This document shows, one piece after another, positions 1 to 11,887 of a DNA stretch of 64,000 bases. Position numbers and translations under genes: made by a program. The notes beneath the pieces were generated by a model. It ran no database searches. It was not told where the DNA came from and saw only the letters and a list, made by a program, of their open reading frames with translations. The stretch lies in NCBI RefSeq assembly GCF_037893015.1, contig NC_133658.1, positions 287,251,719-287,315,718 of the forward strand. Direction: 5' to 3'. Source of the stretch: Macrotis lagotis. Taxonomy: Eukaryota > Chordata > Mammalia > Peramelemorphia > Peramelidae. The stretch's first letter is position 1, and the number at the start of each line of letters is the position of its first letter.

Positions 1-94
1 GACTGGGATGCTCTCTTCAAAGGATTCATGGAGAAGATGGACATTTGAGCTATAGTCTGAAGAACTGGGCAAGATTCAGTACTATATTTGGAGT

Positions 95-228
95 TTGGAG
101 ATCTGGGTTCATATCTCATGAAGCTCAGTCACTAATTTTATGAGTTTTGGGGCCTCTGTTCCCTAATATATAAAATGACTTGGTGTTCTCTAAAGTCCTT
201 TATAGCTCTGACATTTTATAAGTATAAA
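95..228 (+). repeat. CORE-SINE/MIR-like fragment
   Basis: The order of motifs is that of a MIR or CORE-SINE copy on the plus strand: a 'GAGATCTGGGTTCATAT' box-B-like part, then 'TATAAAATGACTTGG' and 'GGTGTTCTCTAAAGTCCTT'. It is diverged and boundaries are approximate. Confidence 0.5.
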
Positions 229-939
229 GAAGGGAATCTGCATTCCCAGAAAGTAGAATCTCTGTCCCCGGTGTTTCCTCCAAACCCTCTTCTGTCACAT
301 AGCACTAAATCTTCTGGGCCTCAATAGCCCCTGTTGGAGTCCCTTCCCCCAACCTCCTGTTCCCAGCTGGAGAAATGAACGATTAGACTACATCAAGCTT
401 GGGCAGTCAGAATCACGCTTGGAATCCCAGGAGAGATCAAGCTTGCCCTCCTTTGTATTGCCTGACCTTACTAGAACACGAGCAGGACCACTGAATCTCT
501 TCCTGCCTAGGTAAGACTGGCTTTGACAGGGAATGGGAACAAGAACCCTTTCCTGCACTGTTGCTAAAGCAAGACACCAGAGCTGAGTTTAGGGGTCTGC
601 AAACAGGTTTTGCCACAAATAAAATATGGTGTTAGAAAGGGCTGCTGGAAGAGGAGCAGATCTTTCTAAAGCATAACCTTGGCCTCCCTGATCTTGTTAA
701 ATCATTTATCGAATGAAGCGAATATTTATACCACCTACTTCACACAATGGTTGTTAAGAAAGTTACTATTATTGTTAATAATAAGCAAAAGGTCTTATTA
801 TTCAAATAAAAGGTGATCATGTATAACCCTAGGTGCAAGTCTGGAAGCTTGATCTTTGATACCACTGAACAGTCCCTTATATCTATTATGACTTCCAGGC
901 TCCTCTGGGTCACAGACAAGGCATTTCAAGAACAATCTT

Positions 940-1168
940 AAAAGAAAAAAAATGATGAAAAAAAGGATGTGTGCTGAGGAGTGGGGTGATGGAGGGGAAA
1001 TGGAAGGGGGGAAAGAAAGAAGAAAAGATGTTGGGATGGGAAAGAAAGTATTTAGAATGGTGGGAAGCATTTAATGGAGGGAGCATTGTTTATTTTAGTA
1101 GGAGGTGTTGGATGGGGGAAGGAGGTACTTGATGAAGGAATGAGAGAGAGAAGGTAGTGCTTTTCCAG
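940..1168. repeat. Purine-rich tract (plus strand)
   Basis: About 230 bases are strongly purine-biased on the plus strand, with runs of A, GGA, GGGG and GAAA motifs. It is low complexity and also explains the pyrimidine-coded open frame on the minus strand (Ser/Pro/Phe/Leu-rich), which I do not regard as a gene. Confidence 0.6.
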
Positions 1169-1403
1169 AATCAGATGGTTTTTTTAAGCCCCCACATGAT
1201 TGGGGGAGTGAATTTCTCTGTTGCACCCCCTCAGGGCCAAGAAAAATACTGTACATGAGGGAAAGAGGGCGACTCCCTGCCTTTCCACCCCCTCCCTCTT
1301 CCTGACCTCACTCGTACCCCTTTCATTTCCACCTGTCAACCACATCATAAATATCCACTAGGGTTGGCCTCACCAGACCCACTCTCTCAGCATCGGCCTT
1401 GTT

Positions 1404-1417
1404 GTTGTCATAGCAAC
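1404..1417. promoter_or_regulatory. RFX X-box-like motif
   Basis: GTTGTCATAGCAAC is a 14-base imperfect palindrome that fits the RFX-family X-box (GTNRCC-spacer-RGYAAC) apart from one base in the left half-site (T for the fourth-to-fifth RC). It sits in non-repetitive DNA about 2 kb upstream of the first CpG island. Binding is inference from motif shape. Confidence 0.45.
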
Positions 1418-1889
1418 CTGGCTCAGGCCGTCTTCACCAAGGAAAGGGGGGGGGAGAATGGCAGGAAGGGAGGTCTGCTAGAGAGTGTGGATGAGCCAGC
1501 CTGTGTGTACTCATTCAAGCATGTATATGCCCAAATGTGTGTGATAATGACTCTCAAGTTCTGTCCATATTTGACTGGGCTTTGAAGCCCATGACCTGAA
1601 GATAATGACTATAATGGTATCCAAGAAAATCTACTTCCTGATGCTTTGGCTGGGAAAGGGATGGGGAGGAGAGAGAAATTCAGAATTTAAGGAATAGGTT
1701 TTATAGCTCTATTTTGCAGGGTAAACTGTGTGCTGGGAGTCATGTTTTCCATCACCCATACAACACATCACCTGAACTGTGCAATGGATTTTACTACTTC
1801 TCTTGGGTGGTAAGGGAAAGGGAATGAGGAACTAATGAAGCATAATCCTTGGGACACCTAATTGCTTAATAAATTTGTCATTGGCTTTC

Positions 1890-2095
1890 ATTGGAAAGAA
1901 CCCTAGACCAAACATTTGAGCTCAGGTTCAGACCTTAGCACTAATCATTGTATAGCCTTCAACAAGGTACTTCTCTGAGTCTCAGTTTCCCCTTCTGTAG
2001 ACAGGAATGAACTAGATCATCTAGATCTAGCAAGGCAGGGAGTCGACTTCTGACTTTAACCTCCTTTCTAATTCTATCATTCTGTTCTACCTTCC
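1890..2095 (+). repeat. CORE-SINE copy
   Basis: Plus-strand CORE-SINE features are visible: 'GAGCTCAGGTTCAGACCTTA', 'CTGAGTCTCAGTTTCC', 'CTTCTGTAGACAGGAATGA'. It is diverged, with no clear target-site duplication. Confidence 0.55.
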
Positions 2096-3097
2096 AAAAT
2101 CTCTTCCAGCTCTAAAATTCTTCCTTTGTGCTTTTTTTTCAAGGTCCCACTGACATTCTATTTCCTAGGGTTCCTTCCAGATCTGAAGTTCAACAAACTT
2201 GATACTGGTCCAGGAGCCAAAATAACCAGATCACACTAACATTTCATTTGATCCTCACAACTTGGTGAAGGTGTCAGGGCAGAAATGTCCATTTCCCATT
2301 TAATAAGGAAAGAAGGGAAAAAAGTTAATCACCCCATTTCCCACAGCCAGTTAATCTAACTCAATTAACTGGATTGAACCCCAAGTTTAGTGATTCCCTT
2401 GATCAAGATTCTTTCTTTAACTCTGCCCCTAACATGACCTTCAGGGCTCCCTTCCAAAGGGTCAGACTAGGATCCACCAGCTTTGGGTGCCTGGGTAGCC
2501 TTGAAGACACAAGGAGATAGCTACAGAATAGTCCATGTCTTAGGCTGTCCTCTCTCAACAGCTGAAAAGGATCAACATTCTGTAGTTCTGAATATAGCAC
2601 TTGGTCCATTGGTCCCGGACTTGAGACCACTCCCCTGTGGGACACCCAACCCCCTCGCCCTCCCATCAGTCAATACAAGGTTAATGAGGTCATAGAAAAG
2701 GGCAGATCTCCTTTGTTCCAGAGGAATAAGGAGTGATGGTACAGACAGGTTTTTTTCCTCTTCTATAAGTATTGTTAGTCTAGCAGTGATGCCCTCTCTT
2801 CTGCCACATCACACCTCCCTCTTCACTTTGCCAGGTGCCTACCTCTGTAGTGTAAGCCTGGTTATGGGACCCCTAGGAACCCCTCCTTCTGCTCTGTTCT
2901 GCTCAGTCTGTGTCCATCCTGTCTTCTTCCTAGGTTGCCCAGTTAATGAAGGAGGAAGCATTTGCTAAGGGCCATTAAAATCATTCCTGGGGGAGGTGAG
3001 GAAGGACGGTGGATAAGAAGAAAGAGTCAGGGTGGCCTCCTCTGGATTATGTCCAGGGAACTTGGAAGCTCTCTCCTCCTCCTCCTCCAGAAAACCA

Positions 3098-3152
3098 ATT
3101 TATGTATGTATGTATGTATGTATGTATGTATTTGTTTATTTATTTATTTAAT
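3098..3152. repeat. (TATG)n/(TTTA)n microsatellite
   Basis: Eight or so TATG units are followed by TTTATTTA units. This compound tetranucleotide repeat lies just upstream of the first CpG island. Confidence 0.9.
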
Positions 3153-3389
3153 TTTTGCGGTTTCCAGGCAACTCTAAGGCCCACATGGGACTGACTCTCA
3201 GGTGCCTACTTGTTTTGGGGGAGGAGGGGGTTGGGGCGGAGACAATTGGGAGTCAGGCCGAGAGAGCCTGTTGCCAAGGAATGGGGATCCTTAGCTCCCT
3301 TTCAGGTCCCCAAGGGCCGCTACCAGCGGAATATGAAGTTTCAGAAAGGAACTCAAACATTTCCCCAGGCCCAAAAACTGTCCAGTCGC

Positions 3390-4540
3390 CCTGGGCGAGA
3401 GAGGGAGCCAGGCGGCGCCTGCGAGAGTGTGTGGCCCGCCGGCTGCCTGGGTCGGCTGCGGGTGGGACTGGATGGAGCAGAACAGAGGGTGTGTGGGGGG
3501 CGCCCTGCACCGGGTTGGACAGCTAGTGGGAGCCACAGACCTCAGTCAAAAAGGGAGGAGGTGGACGCCACGAGCCGCGGGTTTGAATCCTCCCTTTGCC
3601 CGCACTCGTGCCACCCCTCTGCTCCGGCCCTCAGCGTGTGTCTGTAGGGTGAAGGGCTCGAATCTCCCTGCTCCCCGCGGGCCCTCCCAGACCCGATCGG
3701 ATCTGGTGGGCGCGCGTGCGGACAGGTGCATCTGCACCGGTGAATGGCCCCGCGCGAGCCCGCTAAGTGCGGGGGAGGGTCCGGCCGGGAGGGTGGGAGC
3801 CCCGGGCTCGGAGGGGCAGCTGGGCGCGGGGGACAGGGGCCTCGGGGCGCCCGCGGAGGGCCCCCCTCGCGGCCCACACCTGCTCGGGCGGGGCGCCCCG
3901 GTGGCCCCGCCCCGGCCCCGCCCCGCCTCCCCTCCCCCCAGCCGGGCCGCCGGGGCACGAGTCGGGGCGGAGCCGAGCTGTGCCGGCCCCCAGCGCGGGG
4001 CGCCGCGGCGGGGAGGGGGAGCGCGGCGGAGCCCGGGGCGAGAGGCCGAGCTGGGCAGCGCGAGCGGCCGGGCGCGGGGGGCGCGGGGGGCGCGGACAAT
4101 GGGCGCGGCGGAGCTGAGACGGGGTCGGGGCGCCCGGGGCATGAGCTGAGTCGGGACTCCCAGAGCGCGGGGGCCTCCCCGCCCGGGGCCCCGAGCCGAG
4201 CCAGGCCGAGCTGGGGGGGCCCATGGCCAGCGGCCCCTGAGGCGGTCTTGGGGGTGCGGAGTCCGGCCGGGAGTCCCGGGCCCGCCCCATCTCTGCCGCC
4301 CTCTGGGTTCTCCTTGACACCCCGCCGAGGCGATGCGAGGCGGCGCGTGATGTGATGATGATGGTGGACACCCAGGTGAGTGACCCCCGAGCCCCGACTC
4401 GCAGCCCGCGCCCTTAGCCAGCCCCGCGGCTTTCCCCTCCCCCAGCCCCCAGGCTGAGATGCGGCTGTCACCCCAGCCCACCGGTCTGAGGAGGGCCGGG
4501 GCCCCGGCCTTGTCCGGAGTGACCGGGGAAGCTAGGGGGC
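3390..4540 (+). promoter_or_regulatory. RALGDS: CpG-island promoter of RALGDS exon 1a
   Basis: GC content and CpG density rise sharply from about 3.39 kb and fall off after about 4.54 kb, while the flanks are AT-rich and CpG-poor. Clustered GC boxes (Sp1-type GGCCCCGCCC repeats) lie around 3,900-3,935, and no TATA box is obvious. The island ends around the MMMVDTQ coding exon, which supports a promoter for the transcript using that exon. Long overlapping open frames on both strands here (up to about 346 codons on the minus strand) are expected from lack of stop codons in GC-rich DNA and are Pro/Arg/Gly/Ala low-complexity. Confidence 0.8.
4355..4375 (+). CDS. RALGDS: RALGDS alternative first coding exon 1a (MMMVDTQ)
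   Basis: This short coding segment reads MMMVDTQ and stops at a strong splice donor, CAG|GTGAGTG, in phase 0. Rodent RalGDS begins MMVDCQ followed by the common exon SSTQEIGEEL..., so the match in sequence, length and position is good (established knowledge, from memory). RALGDS is a guanine nucleotide exchange factor that activates RalA and RalB and is itself a Ras effector; its REM, CDC25-homology and Ras-association domains are all encoded downstream of this window. Three ATGs occur in tandem (4355, 4358, 4361); which is used cannot be told, and the first has no strong initiation context. The frame upstream has stops at 4115, 4142 and 4235 and no in-frame ATG between 4235 and 4355, so the start is well bounded. 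Confidence 0.85.
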
Positions 4541-4996
4541 GGCCAGCGGTCGGGTACGATGTTCCTCGTGTCAGGAGCCTCCACAAAGCGGCAGCGATGC
4601 GCTCGCCCCGAGTGGTGCCCTCCTAGGAGCCAGAGCAGGAGACAGGAAGGAGGGACTGGCCAGGGCGCACTGCTGAGGAAGCCGACACATTGGTGGGAAA
4701 TCATCCGAGGGGCAGCATCTGCCCTGCCTTGCTCTGCCCCACAGAGCTACTGGGGGCAGATGGAGGCAGCACCAAAGAAAATCTGCAGTCCCGAATGATG
4801 GCTAGAAGGAGGGATCTCGGGGCTCTCTGCTCTCCAGCCCATGGGAGGTTCAGTGGCTAGTGTTGGGAGTACCCTGGGCCCTGGTACCTCACAAGTCACT
4901 ATCTTTCCCCTCGCCCCCCCCCCATCCTCTGAAGGAATTAGGTTACAACGAATGGGAAAATTCCTGTGTAGAACACCCATCCCCCAATCAGCGCGC

Positions 4997-5015
4997 GGGG
5001 GGGGGGGGGGGGGGG
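4997..5015. repeat. Poly-G run (19 G)
   Basis: An uninterrupted run of 19 G follows GCGCGC. It can form a G-quadruplex and is prone to sequencing error, so its length may be inexact. Confidence 0.85.
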
Positions 5016-5094
5016 CACCATTTCCCCAGCACCTTCCTAGTATTTCTCTTTGCTTCACTAGGCAGACCAGCAGCAGTTACAGGCAATGTTAAAA

Positions 5095-5328
5095 GCTGCC
5101 GGGTGATGCAATGGATAGTGTGCTGGACCTGAGTTCAAATCCAACTCAGATACATACTAGCTGTGTGACCTTGAGCAAGCCATTTAACCTCTATCTGCTT
5201 CAGTTTCCTCAACTGTTAATAATAGCATCTACCTCTCAGAGTTGTTTTGAGGATTAAAGGAGATAAGGTTTATAAAAAGCCTAGCACAAGGTCTAGCATG
5301 CAATGGATGATTGATAAATGTTTTTCCT
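5095..5328 (+). repeat. CORE-SINE, near full length
   Basis: The tRNA-like head ('GTGATGCAATGGATAGTG', 'CTGAGTTCAAATCC'), the CORE part ('AGCTGTGTGACCTTGAGCAA', 'TTCAGTTTCCTCAACTG') and the 3' end ('GAGTTGTTTTGAGGATTAAA' to 'GATGATTGATAAATG') appear in order. This is one of the best CORE-SINE copies in the window. Confidence 0.8.
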
Positions 5329-5749
5329 TTCTTTCCTTCAATGTAGAATCAGGGTCCCATGACAATATCTGAAAGGGAAAGTGGCATCTAGCACCTCAAG
5401 ATGTATGTCTGTGTAGAGGAAGAGATGGCCTGGCAAGGAATTTTGCCAGACAGGGTAACATGAAGACTTCCTCTAGATGGGGCTTCCAGTGTCTCCACTC
5501 TTAAGGCAGGGCCATATAGAAAAACCAGAATACCAGACCTGGCTTCCAACAGTTTCCTTCTCTCTCCAGCTCTCAGTGCATAGCCCACACAAGATTTATG
5601 CCCTTGGCATGAGGTGGAGAATAGAATAGAAGGCCTCAGCTTCCCAATTTTTAATGTAAGGAGAGGGTGAGAACAGATTCAGGGACCTTTGGAATCCACC
5701 TATCCAACCCCTTCATTTTCTAGATCAGAAAACTGAAGCCCAGAGGAAG

Positions 5750-5972
5750 GAATGTATGTACCAGGCACTTCACTAAGTTCCTTCCAAATATTATGTTGTT
5801 AAATCCTCACTACAACCCTGGGAGATAAAAATCACCATTTTATAGCTGAGGAAACTGAGATAGACATAGATTGACTTGCCCAGGGTCATTCAGCTTGTGT
5901 ATGCTGAGACTAGATTTTTAACTCTGGGCTTAACTGACTCCAGACCCAGTACTTTATCCACTTCGCCCATGG
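5750..5972 (-). repeat. MIR/CORE-SINE, minus strand
   Basis: The reverse-orientation order is clear: 'TTAAATCCTCACTACAACCC', 'TTTTATAGCTGAGGAAACTG', 'CTTGCCCAGGGTCATTCAGC', then 'CCAGTACTTTATCCACTTCG'. Confidence 0.7.
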
Positions 5973-6844
5973 TAATGTGTAACAGAGCCACGATTCAAAC
6001 TGAGGTAACTCATATTGGAGGTTTTTTGTTGTTGTTTTAACTCAAAGTTGAATGTTCTTTCTGAGGGTTCAGTTAGGCGAGTTTAATCAATTAATCATTG
6101 TGTGTAGAGTACTGTGGTATGTGTTGAAGATTTCTAACATCTCTTCCAATTTAAAAAAAAAAATGACTGCATGAAGCTGAACCTCCAGGTCTGACTTATT
6201 TTACTCTATAGGATACATCTTATTGGTACAGGATGGATTTGGATCTTTTTGGTTAGTAAAGTGACTGCCGTGGGATTGGACAATTGGAAAAAAAAAGATT
6301 CAGGAAGGGAAGACCCTAACTCTTTCAAGTTCCTGCCTGGCCCCCACCTCCATCAAGGAAATGATGCCTCTGTTTTCACTATTGCAAGAACAGGGGGTTC
6401 TTGGAGAGGGGGCCACCTACAGGGGTGAAAAGGAGGTGGTGCCTTGGAAAGGGAATCTTTTATCATAGGCCAATCCACCAGAGGTTTCCTCATGTTGACA
6501 CCATACTTAATGGCTCCCTGAACAGTGAACAGTCTTGTTCCCAGCTCAGTTCTATCACCCTTCCCTTAACAAGACCATTCCAAGCAAAGGTTATTGTCTA
6601 TCCTTCCCTCCCTGCTCCCCCCACATCCCCAGTCTGCATCTTAGACTTAACCATTCCAATGTATTGATTTCTTTTGCTTAACTCTACTTAATTGTTAACA
6701 AGGGATGGTTCTCTGGAAGGTGATGGTAATCACTGGGAACTGATGGTAAACTACAAACAATAAAAGCATCAAAAAGATTTTTTAAAAGAAAAAGAAATAA
6801 CTTAATCAACAATATTAACACCCAAGAGGGAAGCAACCACATTC

Positions 6845-7000
6845 AAGTAGAAATTATGCTGGACTAAAGTCAGAGGGTTTGAATCTTAGCTCTGCTATTT
6901 ATGTTCTTGAGATAGTTGTTTAACTCTTCCTCAATTTCCCTGCAAAATAAGGAGGATAGCCCAGATAACCTCTAAGGTCCTATCTAGCTCTCAATCTTTG
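6845..7000 (+). repeat. CORE-SINE fragment
   Basis: A diverged plus-strand copy: 'GTCAGAGGGTTTGAATCTTA', 'CTCAATTTCCCTGCAAAATA', 'AACCTCTAAGGTCCTATCTA'. Confidence 0.6.
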
Positions 7001-9132
7001 ACCTGGGGAATCTACTGTGTGCAGAGCCCTTTAAAATCATCATGGATCAATAAAAGGAAAAACTCTGCTTTCAGCCAGCTTTATGCCCTGGCTTAAGGCT
7101 CTTCCTTGGTTCTTAATATTTTCATCTATCAAATAAAGGTGTTGGATTAGATTCTTTAAGCTCCCTTCAGAGCTAAGGTTCTAAGGGAAGGCAAGGTAAG
7201 TAATACCCAACACAAAAGCAGACATATAGCATCTTAAAGTTGATCAACTGCTATATATTCATTATTTCATTTGATAACCTCACTATCCTCAGGAATTTCC
7301 CTTACCTAGTGTTCTAAGATGGTGACATCTGGCTTTAAATGTCATGGAAAATCCAGTAGCTAAACTAAGTACCTTCTGTGTGTGAAGCTCTCACAGGAGT
7401 CAGAAGAGAGGCAAAGATGAAGAAGGTAGGGTCCCTGTCTTCAGGGAGAATTCATCCTGGGATGAGGGAGATGGGGGTATGAATACACAAGGCCATCATG
7501 CACAAGACAATGTGCTGACTGAATCCTTGAGCCTTTGGTCCTGTGACCCAAGAGACACAAAGAACAAGTGCTTAAGAGGATTCAAAGGAGGCAGGAGAGA
7601 AGTAGCTGGAGGCAGCAGGAAACCAGGTTTTGTGACCTCATCTATGTAGGAGAGACAGAATTTTAGACAGGGCTAAGCAGAGAAATAGTCTGAGCCAACT
7701 AGTGCCTGCCAAACAAAATCACCACATGCATGGGGAGGGGGCCTCTGGCTGCCAGGCCATAGTATCCCCTATTCTTTCAAGTATAGATAAAGGCTTGGAT
7801 CTGGTTGTTGCTGTCATTAGAGGAGTTGTTGTTAAACATTAATACTATTTCCTACTCCTCTACTAGACTCTTTTTCATACTAGCTGTCCAGCTATACTCC
7901 CAAAATTAAAGGACCCAGGGTGATCACCTTAATTTGTCAATGATGGCCTACTTGGAATAGCTTTTTAGGCTACTGTGGAAGAGAAAATAGAGAGCCTGAC
8001 CCTGAGTTTGGAGCATTTGCGTAATGCCCTAGAGAGTTAAGAGCCCTTCTGTTCCTCTTCAGAAAGTCACTAACTGCTGAAATAAGGAAAAACCTGTATA
8101 AGTAGGATTCCTCCATCCTCAGGAAGGCAAGAAAGGAGGGATCCCAGGGTCCTAAACCTACAGACACGTTGCTCAGGAGGCTCCCATGGCTCCTTCTCTC
8201 CTCACTCTTTCAACTGAGAACCTTGCCAAATATTGCACTAGAAAAATTAAGGGCATTCAATGAGAACTCCCCCTTTTCCCTCCTTCTTCCTTATTCCCTG
8301 TCACTCATACACCTTCTACAACTATTTCCTTCACCCATCTTACATGAAAAGAAGGCTCTTCCCCTTGCTATAGCAAACCCCTCTATATACACAAGTAATC
8401 CCATTGCATCCCATCTTCTCAAGAAGATTGTCCACTCTATTCTTCAGTCTCTTCCTACTGCCTGCTTCCTTATGGCCTACAAACATGTCCAAGTCTCCTT
8501 CATCCTCAAAAAAACAAAAATTCATCAATGCTTAGCTATCATCCCATATCCCTCCCCCTTTCTGTGACTAAACTCTTTGTGAAAGCTATCTACAATCAAT
8601 GCATTCACTTCCCTTCCTTTCACTTTCTTAACCCTTCATAGTCTGACTTTTGATCCCATGATTGAACCAAAACTCTCATATACAGTTTTTCTTAATTGCC
8701 AAATCTAATAGCCTTTTCTCATCCTTTTGATCTCCAGCAATCTTTCATACTGTTAATCAGCTCTTCTTGATATTCTGCTTTCTAATTTTGTGACACTGTT
8801 CTTTCATGAATCCCCTTCTACCTATGAGACCACTGCTCAGTAGTGCTACCTTGTATCCAACATACTGTCTTGGACCTTCTTCTCTTTATATAATATTTAA
8901 TCTGGAAGGTTTATTAGGTCCCATGGATTCAACTGTCCTTTCCATGCAGATGTTTCTCAGATCTATTTATCTAGCCTTGCTTCTCTTTCTGTCATTTTTT
9001 TTGCAACTATAACCACCTACTGAACATCTCAAACTGGATATTCCATATATATATCTTAGACTCAATATATCTAAAACTGAACTCATTATCTTTCCACCTC
9101 AAATACTTAGTCTTCCTAATTTTCTTATTACT

Positions 9133-9281
9133 TTTTTAAAAACTTAATTTACTTAAGGCAATGAGTGACTTAACCAAGGTACACAGGTAGGCAATTATTA
9201 AGTGTCTTGAGTTCAGATTTGAACTCGGGGCCTCCTGATTCCAGGACTGGTGCTCTATCCACAGTGCCGCCTAGCTACCCC
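9133..9281 (-). mobile_element. Short marsupial tRNA-SINE (WALLSI/WSINE type), minus strand
   Basis: The element reads in reverse from an A/T-rich tail through 'TTTGAACTCGGGGCCTCCTG' and 'TGCTCTATCCACAGTGCCGC' to 'CTAGCTACCCC'. It is flanked by perfect 14-bp direct repeats ATTTTCTTATTACT at 9119-9132 and 9282-9295. It sits inside the L2 remnant, so it is the younger insertion. Confidence 0.85.
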
Positions 9282-9892
9282 ATTTTCTTATTACTCTTGA
9301 GAATACTACCATCCTCCTCTTAATCATCCAGACTCCTAACCTAAGGGCCATTCTTGATTCTTCACTTTCTCTCAACCCCCCCCCCCAATACAATCTGTTG
9401 CCAAATCCTGTCATTTTTCTTTCAAATTTGTCTTGTATATGCCCCCTTTCTCTTCTGACATTGCAACCACCCTGGTACAGGCTGTCAACTCACATCTAAA
9501 CAATTGAAATAACCTGATTGGTCTCACTGTCTCAAGACTCTCTCCACTCCAATGTATGCTCAAAAGAGATCTTCCTAAAGCACAAGTCTACGTTACCTCC
9601 CTGATTAGCAAACCCCGGTGCCTCTGTTTCCACCAGGATCAAACATAAAATCCTTTATTTGACTTTTTAAAGCCCTTTATACCTCTCTAGTCTTATACCT
9701 TTTCCCCTCCAAAGTACTCTGCTTTCCAGTGACACCGGACTCCTTGCTATTCCTCAATCAATATACTCATCTTCTGACTCCAGGGACTTTTACTTTCCCT
9801 CCATACTTGGAATATTTTCTATCCTACCTCCATCTCCTTTCTTCTTCTACAAGAAATTTTTCCAAGTGTTCCAGTGCTTTCCCTTTGATTTA

Positions 9893-9980
9893 TGCTGTGT
9901 ATATGTCTGTTTATATGTATGTACAAACAGACATATACAGCATATATATGTTTGTATCAAATTTATTTATATAATACACT
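9893..9980. repeat. AT-rich (TATG/TATA) simple repeat
   Basis: Repeated TATG, TATA and GTATGTAC units with local inverted symmetry (CTGTTTATATGT... followed by its approximate complement) form a small imperfect hairpin. Confidence 0.6.
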
Positions 9981-10609
9981 CTATTCCATTACTTCCTACA
10001 CAAAAATTAGAAAATTACAAGCAAGCTCCCTGAGGACAAGGACTGGTTTGGTTTGATTTAAATCATAAGCAGAGAATACATTATTTTTTACCAGCATGTG
10101 AAAGCTACAAGGGCCAGCAGGTGGTGCTCTGACTATCCATTTATTTGAGTCTGTTTTTTCCTTGGCCAGGATGGGGCAAGAATCCCCAAGAAGTTTGCTC
10201 AACAACTTCCAGTTAGGACCCCTCCTTGCCCTTTCATCTCTTCTGACCACAGCAGCAATGGTATGGAGCAGTAGAAAGAATTTGCCCATGCTCAGAATAA
10301 ATCTTCCCTCATTCTTCTGTTCTCAACATCCTTTATGGATTATTTAGGAAAACCTATCATGCAGGATTAGAGCCTGATCTTCCATCCCACAGCCCTGGGA
10401 ATCCTGTAGAATAATAGGAATCCAGAACTCAGGATAGACACTGATATCTTCTTCCTTCTTCACCTTGCCCCCCCCCCCACTCCCAAAGGACCAACAAGGC
10501 AAGTCATCCTATTCTTCTGACTTGATTGTCAGAAGTGGTAAGAGAAAGCCCTGAACTTGAGAGTCAGGAAATGAGTTCCAGACCTTCTCCTGTCACTGAA
10601 GGAAAGAGG

Positions 10610-10852
10610 GAAGGAACAAGTATTACATCAGGTACCTATTGTATATGTGCTTTCCACTTATATCATTTCATCCTTACAATAAAACTCTGAGAGAGAGGTG
10701 CTGTGATGGTCCCCATTTTACAAGGCAGACAGTCGTTTAAGTGATTTACCCAAGGTCACATAGCTATTAAGTATCTGAGGTCAAATTTGAACTCTGGTCT
10801 TTCTGACTCCAGGCCCAGCATTTTATCCATTGTACCACATTTCAATGTGTAA
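10610..10852 (-). repeat. MIR/CORE-SINE, minus strand
   Basis: Reverse-strand motifs run in order: 'TATCATTTCATCCTTACAAT', 'CCCCATTTTACAAGGCAGAC', 'CCCAAGGTCACATAGCTATT', 'TTTTATCCATTGTACCACAT'. Confidence 0.7.
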
Positions 10853-11537
10853 CCAACCATACTGGGCCTCAGCTTCCCTTACTGGTAAAATTAGAAAGGT
10901 AGGGTACACAAGATAAATATTTACTCATGTATGTATGTATGCATGAAAGTGCATACTTAAATGTGTATACAGATATAAATTGGTTTAGACAAGGTGGTAT
11001 GGATAGCTCTCCATACTATGCATGTCAGGGAATAGATGTTGGGAAATGTACAACCCTGACTATCAGGAGATGTGGTTCTGCAGACCTTTCCCTTTCTTAG
11101 CCCCCTAATGGGGTCAGCCCTGGTGCTGCAGCCAAAAGAAAATGCTTGAAACTGAAGAGTGATGATTATGGAAAGAGCAGTAGTGTAAGAAGAGATAATG
11201 ATGTGTTAGCCATTCTGTTGTCTCCAGCCTGGGAAAGAACAAGGGATGGAAGTACAGTGAGGCAGAGTGGAGAGGGACATGATAACCTGGGGGCAGTACC
11301 TTCATAGCTAAAGGGGAAATAGTTATTTGGGATCACATAACCAGGTCAGGAAAGAGCCCAGAATGTAGAAAGCATCCTGGCTCCTGTTATGAGATACCCC
11401 AGTCCGCTTCCAGGAATGCCCCTGAATCAGCCTAACAAGAGGAAGAGGGGAGATAAAGGAGAGGGTATAAAAAGGAAGGTGGGACTTAAGGTTCCTGCCA
11501 CATCCCCCTAAAAATGGCAGGCCCCAGAAGAAAGAAG

Positions 11538-11574
11538 GTTTCTATGGCAACAATTTTGGGGTAGCCATAGCAAC
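11538..11574. promoter_or_regulatory. Pair of RFX X-box-like motifs
   Basis: GTTTCTATGGCAAC (11538-11551) and GTAGCCATAGCAAC (11561-11574) lie nine bases apart, both 14 bases long and both with an intact right half (RGCAAC or AGCAAC). A third motif lies about 310 bases downstream. This is motif-level evidence only. Confidence 0.5.
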
Positions 11575-11887
11575 TGAAAAGCCCCCAAAATACCCACTAC
11601 TGATTGTTCCACATTGCACTGGGAGGGAAGGGAGACAGCAAGTTAGGGTGGGGGAGAAAGGAGGGAGATTTCCAAATGGCTCATCTGCTTCTTTTGTGCC
11701 AAGTATAGAAGAACTGTCTTGCTTAGCATTGGTCCAGTAGGAGCCTGGAATTGGATCGGCCTATTTTCCTAACATTCCTCTAGATGGGTTTTTTAGGAAT
11801 TTGATTGAAGGAAGGAGAGGAAATTTCAACCCTACCCATACTTGACCAGTTGACCCCACTAAGGCTGAGTCAGACAGCATCAGAGTG

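Larger units (their letters stand above)
1..3390. other. 5' flank upstream of the first RALGDS promoter
   Basis: No coding exon is recognised here. The stretch holds a few worn SINE pieces, a purine-rich tract, an RFX-type X-box and a TATG/TTTA microsatellite, each listed separately. The parts at 230-940, 1170-1890 and 2400-3090 show nothing I can name. Short open frames on both strands have no recognisable domain or splice context. In eutherians the gene upstream of RALGDS is GBGT1, from memory of human synteny, but nothing of it is visible here. Confidence 0.5.
8168..9990 (+). mobile_element. L2-type LINE remnant with decayed reverse transcriptase
   Basis: This roughly 1.8-kb block is pyrimidine-rich on the plus strand, and its broken translation follows the L2-clade reverse transcriptase and 3' end in order. 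The 'LAIIPYPSPFL' stretch near 8,540 lines up with the region before the RT finger domain, and later pieces line up with RT blocks and a '(Y)ADD'-region remnant near 8,945. The segment 9,400-9,860 resembles the L2 3' region ('CTTCCTAAAGCACAAGTCTA', 'AAAGCCCTTTATACCTCTCT'). Many stops and frameshifts make it inactive. A 132-codon open frame at 8,169-8,567 is part of this remnant, not a host gene. A SINE has inserted into it on the minus strand. Confidence 0.65.

Noticed and set aside
3542..4586. Long minus-strand open frames (309 and 346 codons) across the first CpG island
   Set aside because: They are Pro/Arg/Gly/Ala-rich, overlap open frames in other registers on both strands, and have no recognisable domain. 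GC-rich DNA simply lacks stop codons.
8169..8567. 132-codon open frame
   Set aside because: It lies within the decayed L2-type LINE and matches its pre-RT region, so it is not a host gene.
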